This document shows positions 62,564 to 64,000 of a stretch of DNA of 64,000 bases, piece by piece. Made by a program: the position numbers and the translations under genes. The stretch comes from Amoebophrya sp. A120 (lineage: Eukaryota; Sar; Dinophyceae; Syndiniales; Amoebophryaceae): assembly GCA_905178155.1 (NCBI GenBank), contig CAJINV010000006.1, forward strand, positions 3,160,437 to 3,224,436, given 5' to 3'. Each line of letters opens with the position of its first letter. Positions within the stretch are counted from its first letter, which is position 1. The notes under the pieces were generated by a model, which did no database searches, was not told the origin of the DNA, and saw only the letters and a program-made list of their open reading frames with translations.

Positions 62564-64000
62564 ATGACCCAGGAAGACTACGACTCGGTTCTGCATGACA
62601 GAAAATAAATTTCTCTGTCTCTAGTGGTGTGGTCTGGTCTCCGCTTTCGCAGAGTGGCGCCAAGAATTTGCTAGCACCGCAACTTCATTTCCTTCCTGGT
62701 ATAAGTATGGCTGTATTTTTTTGTCGGATAATCCTCTCGACCCAGTCAAGCGTTCTGTGCAAGGCGCTGTGGTGGGACAGGAAATGGGCCAGGATGCGCA
62801 GGATGAGTTTCTGCAGTTGGCTGCCCTGGTATGCAATGCAAGTACACAACACGACACTTCTCCCCCGTAGTTCCCGAGATTGTATTGCAGACGAAGCACC
62901 ATCGAGAGAAAAAAAATGGCTCTCCTCAGCAGGATTGGGTGACGAGATTTACAACAACAAGGCATATTAGGTCATCAAGACGGTAGTAGCCAATTTCGAT
63001 TCGCTCTGAGTACCAGCTGCTTCGTGTTTACGTACAGAAGCGGCACCCACAGCGAAGCAATTCCATTCATGTGTATGAAGACATCAAACTCACAGTGGTC
63101 ATCTTCTACGCGGTGGTGTAGTACTCAGTTGCATTGCATACCCGGATTCCACCCAATTGGTTAAAATCGCGGGGCAAAAGAGCGGACAAGAACTGTACTT
63201 CGACGACGCACTAAACCGGGTGCAGCACGCCGTAAACATTGGGTATCTGCAGCGGTTGCAGAACTACCTCTACGTGCCTCTTCGCGGATGGATCATTGCC
63301 GAGGGATTCTTACCGCCCAAACTGGTGCAAGTTCTCAACCTGGCAGTTGAGGGTGCCATGACGTACATCGCCGTGGTGGCCTACGGCAGTGTGTATCCAA
63401 TGCAAAAGTTGTATGACGCTCGTACTTCTAAATCTAGTACAATATCGTGATGACGCATGACAGATTTTCCTTCTATAGCTGATTCTGCATGACAAACTCC
63501 ATTCTCCCTTCTCACGATGAAATTTGTGGTGCAAAACGTTGCGTACGAGCGCGATTAAGGATGTTTTTGCAATGCATACCCTGCCTGCCATCGCGATTCC
63601 CCTGGCCATTTTTCGCGCTGCCGAGTTCTATTGCTCGAGCCAGGAGGAGGAAAAAGCGAGCACGGAGGAGGGAGAAGACGCTGCAGTCAAGAAGAGCGGC
63701 GGATTGAGCCGGAAGTCGTTCTGTAAACTGCTCAACACAGCCAAAAACAAGTTTCCGGGGACCACCCACGCAGTGTACGGCGTCATGAACGCGCTCAACT
63801 TTCTCCTAAGCATTGCAAAAGTAGCGTACTTCTAGTGGGAATTGCATTACAAATTTTATTATCAGAGCCAAAAATTGAATTTGTACATGCTGATTCAGCT
63901 AGTAAAGTAGATTTGTCATCATGCGGATGCGAGGCTGCAATTACTACGACTGCGATAGTACTTTTGCAGTGCATATCTCCTTACCGGCAGCAACCTCGTG
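62564..64000 (+). CDS. Unknown membrane protein, 3' partial
   Basis: ATG at 62564. Exons 62564-62587, 62625-62829, 63146-63393, 63584-63806 and 63981 to the edge share one frame. The first part is soluble (SAFAEWRQEFASTATSFPSW); a segment LVQVLNLAVEGAMTYIAVVA followed by PAIAIPLAIFRAAEF gives one or two hydrophobic helices; a charged loop (SSQEEEKASTEEGEDAAVKK) and HAVYGVMNALNFLLTGSNLV follow. No family recognised. The 5' exon depends on a 37-nt GT-AG intron (62588-62624), so the start is tentative. Confidence 0.6.
62588..62624 (+). other. Possible 37-nt GT-AG intron
   Basis: GTTCTG ... TGTCTCTAG with a pyrimidine-rich end; avoids the TAA at 62606-62608. Confidence 0.45.
62830..63140. mobile_element. 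Introner, family A-like
   Basis: TATGCAATGCAAG ... CAGTTGCATTGCATA; flanks CCTGG / CCCGG; the join reads A-A-L-D-S-T-Q. Confidence 0.65.
63394..63578. mobile_element. Introner, family A
   Basis: TATCCAATGCAAAAGTTGTA ... GGATGTTTTTGCAATGCATA; flanks GTGTG / CCCTG. Confidence 0.82.
63807..63975. mobile_element. Introner, family A
   Basis: TAAGCATTGCAAAAGTAGCG ... AGTACTTTTGCAGTGCATA; perfect TSD TCTCC. Confidence 0.88.

Noticed and set aside
1-64000. tRNA, rRNA or spliced-leader genes
   Set aside because: Looked for by eye in the spacers; nothing convincing was found, and this cannot be excluded without a covariance-model scan.

Overview
This window looks like nuclear DNA of a dinoflagellate-type alveolate, most likely an Amoebophrya-like (Syndiniales) parasite. 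From memory, those genomes are known for very many non-canonical introns made by introner elements with terminal inverted repeats (TIRs) and short target-site duplications (TSDs); I could not search for a match. Everything recognisable lies on the + strand: nine protein genes, one open at the left edge and one open at the right edge. No rRNA, tRNA, CRISPR or bacterial operon was seen.

The dominant content is about 90 short mobile elements (mostly 105-380 bp) sitting inside coding sequence. Typical copies start TAT, end ATA, carry family-specific TIRs, and are flanked by a 5-bp TSD. Family key used below (left end): A, TGCAAAAGTATCGTACTCGT; B, TGCAAATATGTCTGGGTCTG; C, TATGAAAGTGCACAACTCCC; D, TATCCTGTGTAAAAACGTCC; E, TATGGGAGTGTCAGGATCGA; F, GCAAGAAAAAACTGTTTCAC; G, right end AACGCTTTTTCTTGTGATA; H, CACAGTAAATTTCCCGTACA; plus eight families seen once (I-P). 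Nearly all share internal words of the type TTTGTNATGC and its complement. If each element is cut out together with one 5-bp TSD copy, long uninterrupted reading frames result (for example 2,052 codons through 16 elements). Splicing by this rule is inferred from the frames, not observed. Only a handful of ordinary GT-AG introns are present.

Layout: 3-3353, charged coiled-coil protein (5' partial). 4999-12874, low-complexity protein with a 2.4-kb composite intron holding a 1.4-kb palindrome and an assembly gap. 13311-15057, small basic protein. 15058-19058, non-coding, including a 2.35-kb GC-rich block between 27-bp direct repeats. 19059-23290, protein with a mitochondrial-type N terminus. 24296-39339, tubulin tyrosine ligase-like (TTLL) glutamylase/glycylase with 35 element-derived introns. 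41721-52355, RluA-type pseudouridine synthase continued by a WW-like domain and a long disordered tail. 53120-56844, unknown basic protein. 57775-61757, single-pass membrane protein with a Cys-rich PAN/Apple-like region. 62564 to the edge, unknown membrane protein.

Four elements have themselves been invaded by GC-rich, repeat-filled DNA (7980-10385, 27362-28422, 35780-37227, 42666-43613), so introners appear to serve as landing sites that let introns grow. The genes share no obvious pathway; TTLL fits a flagellated or microtubule-rich cell and the pseudouridine synthase fits RNA modification.
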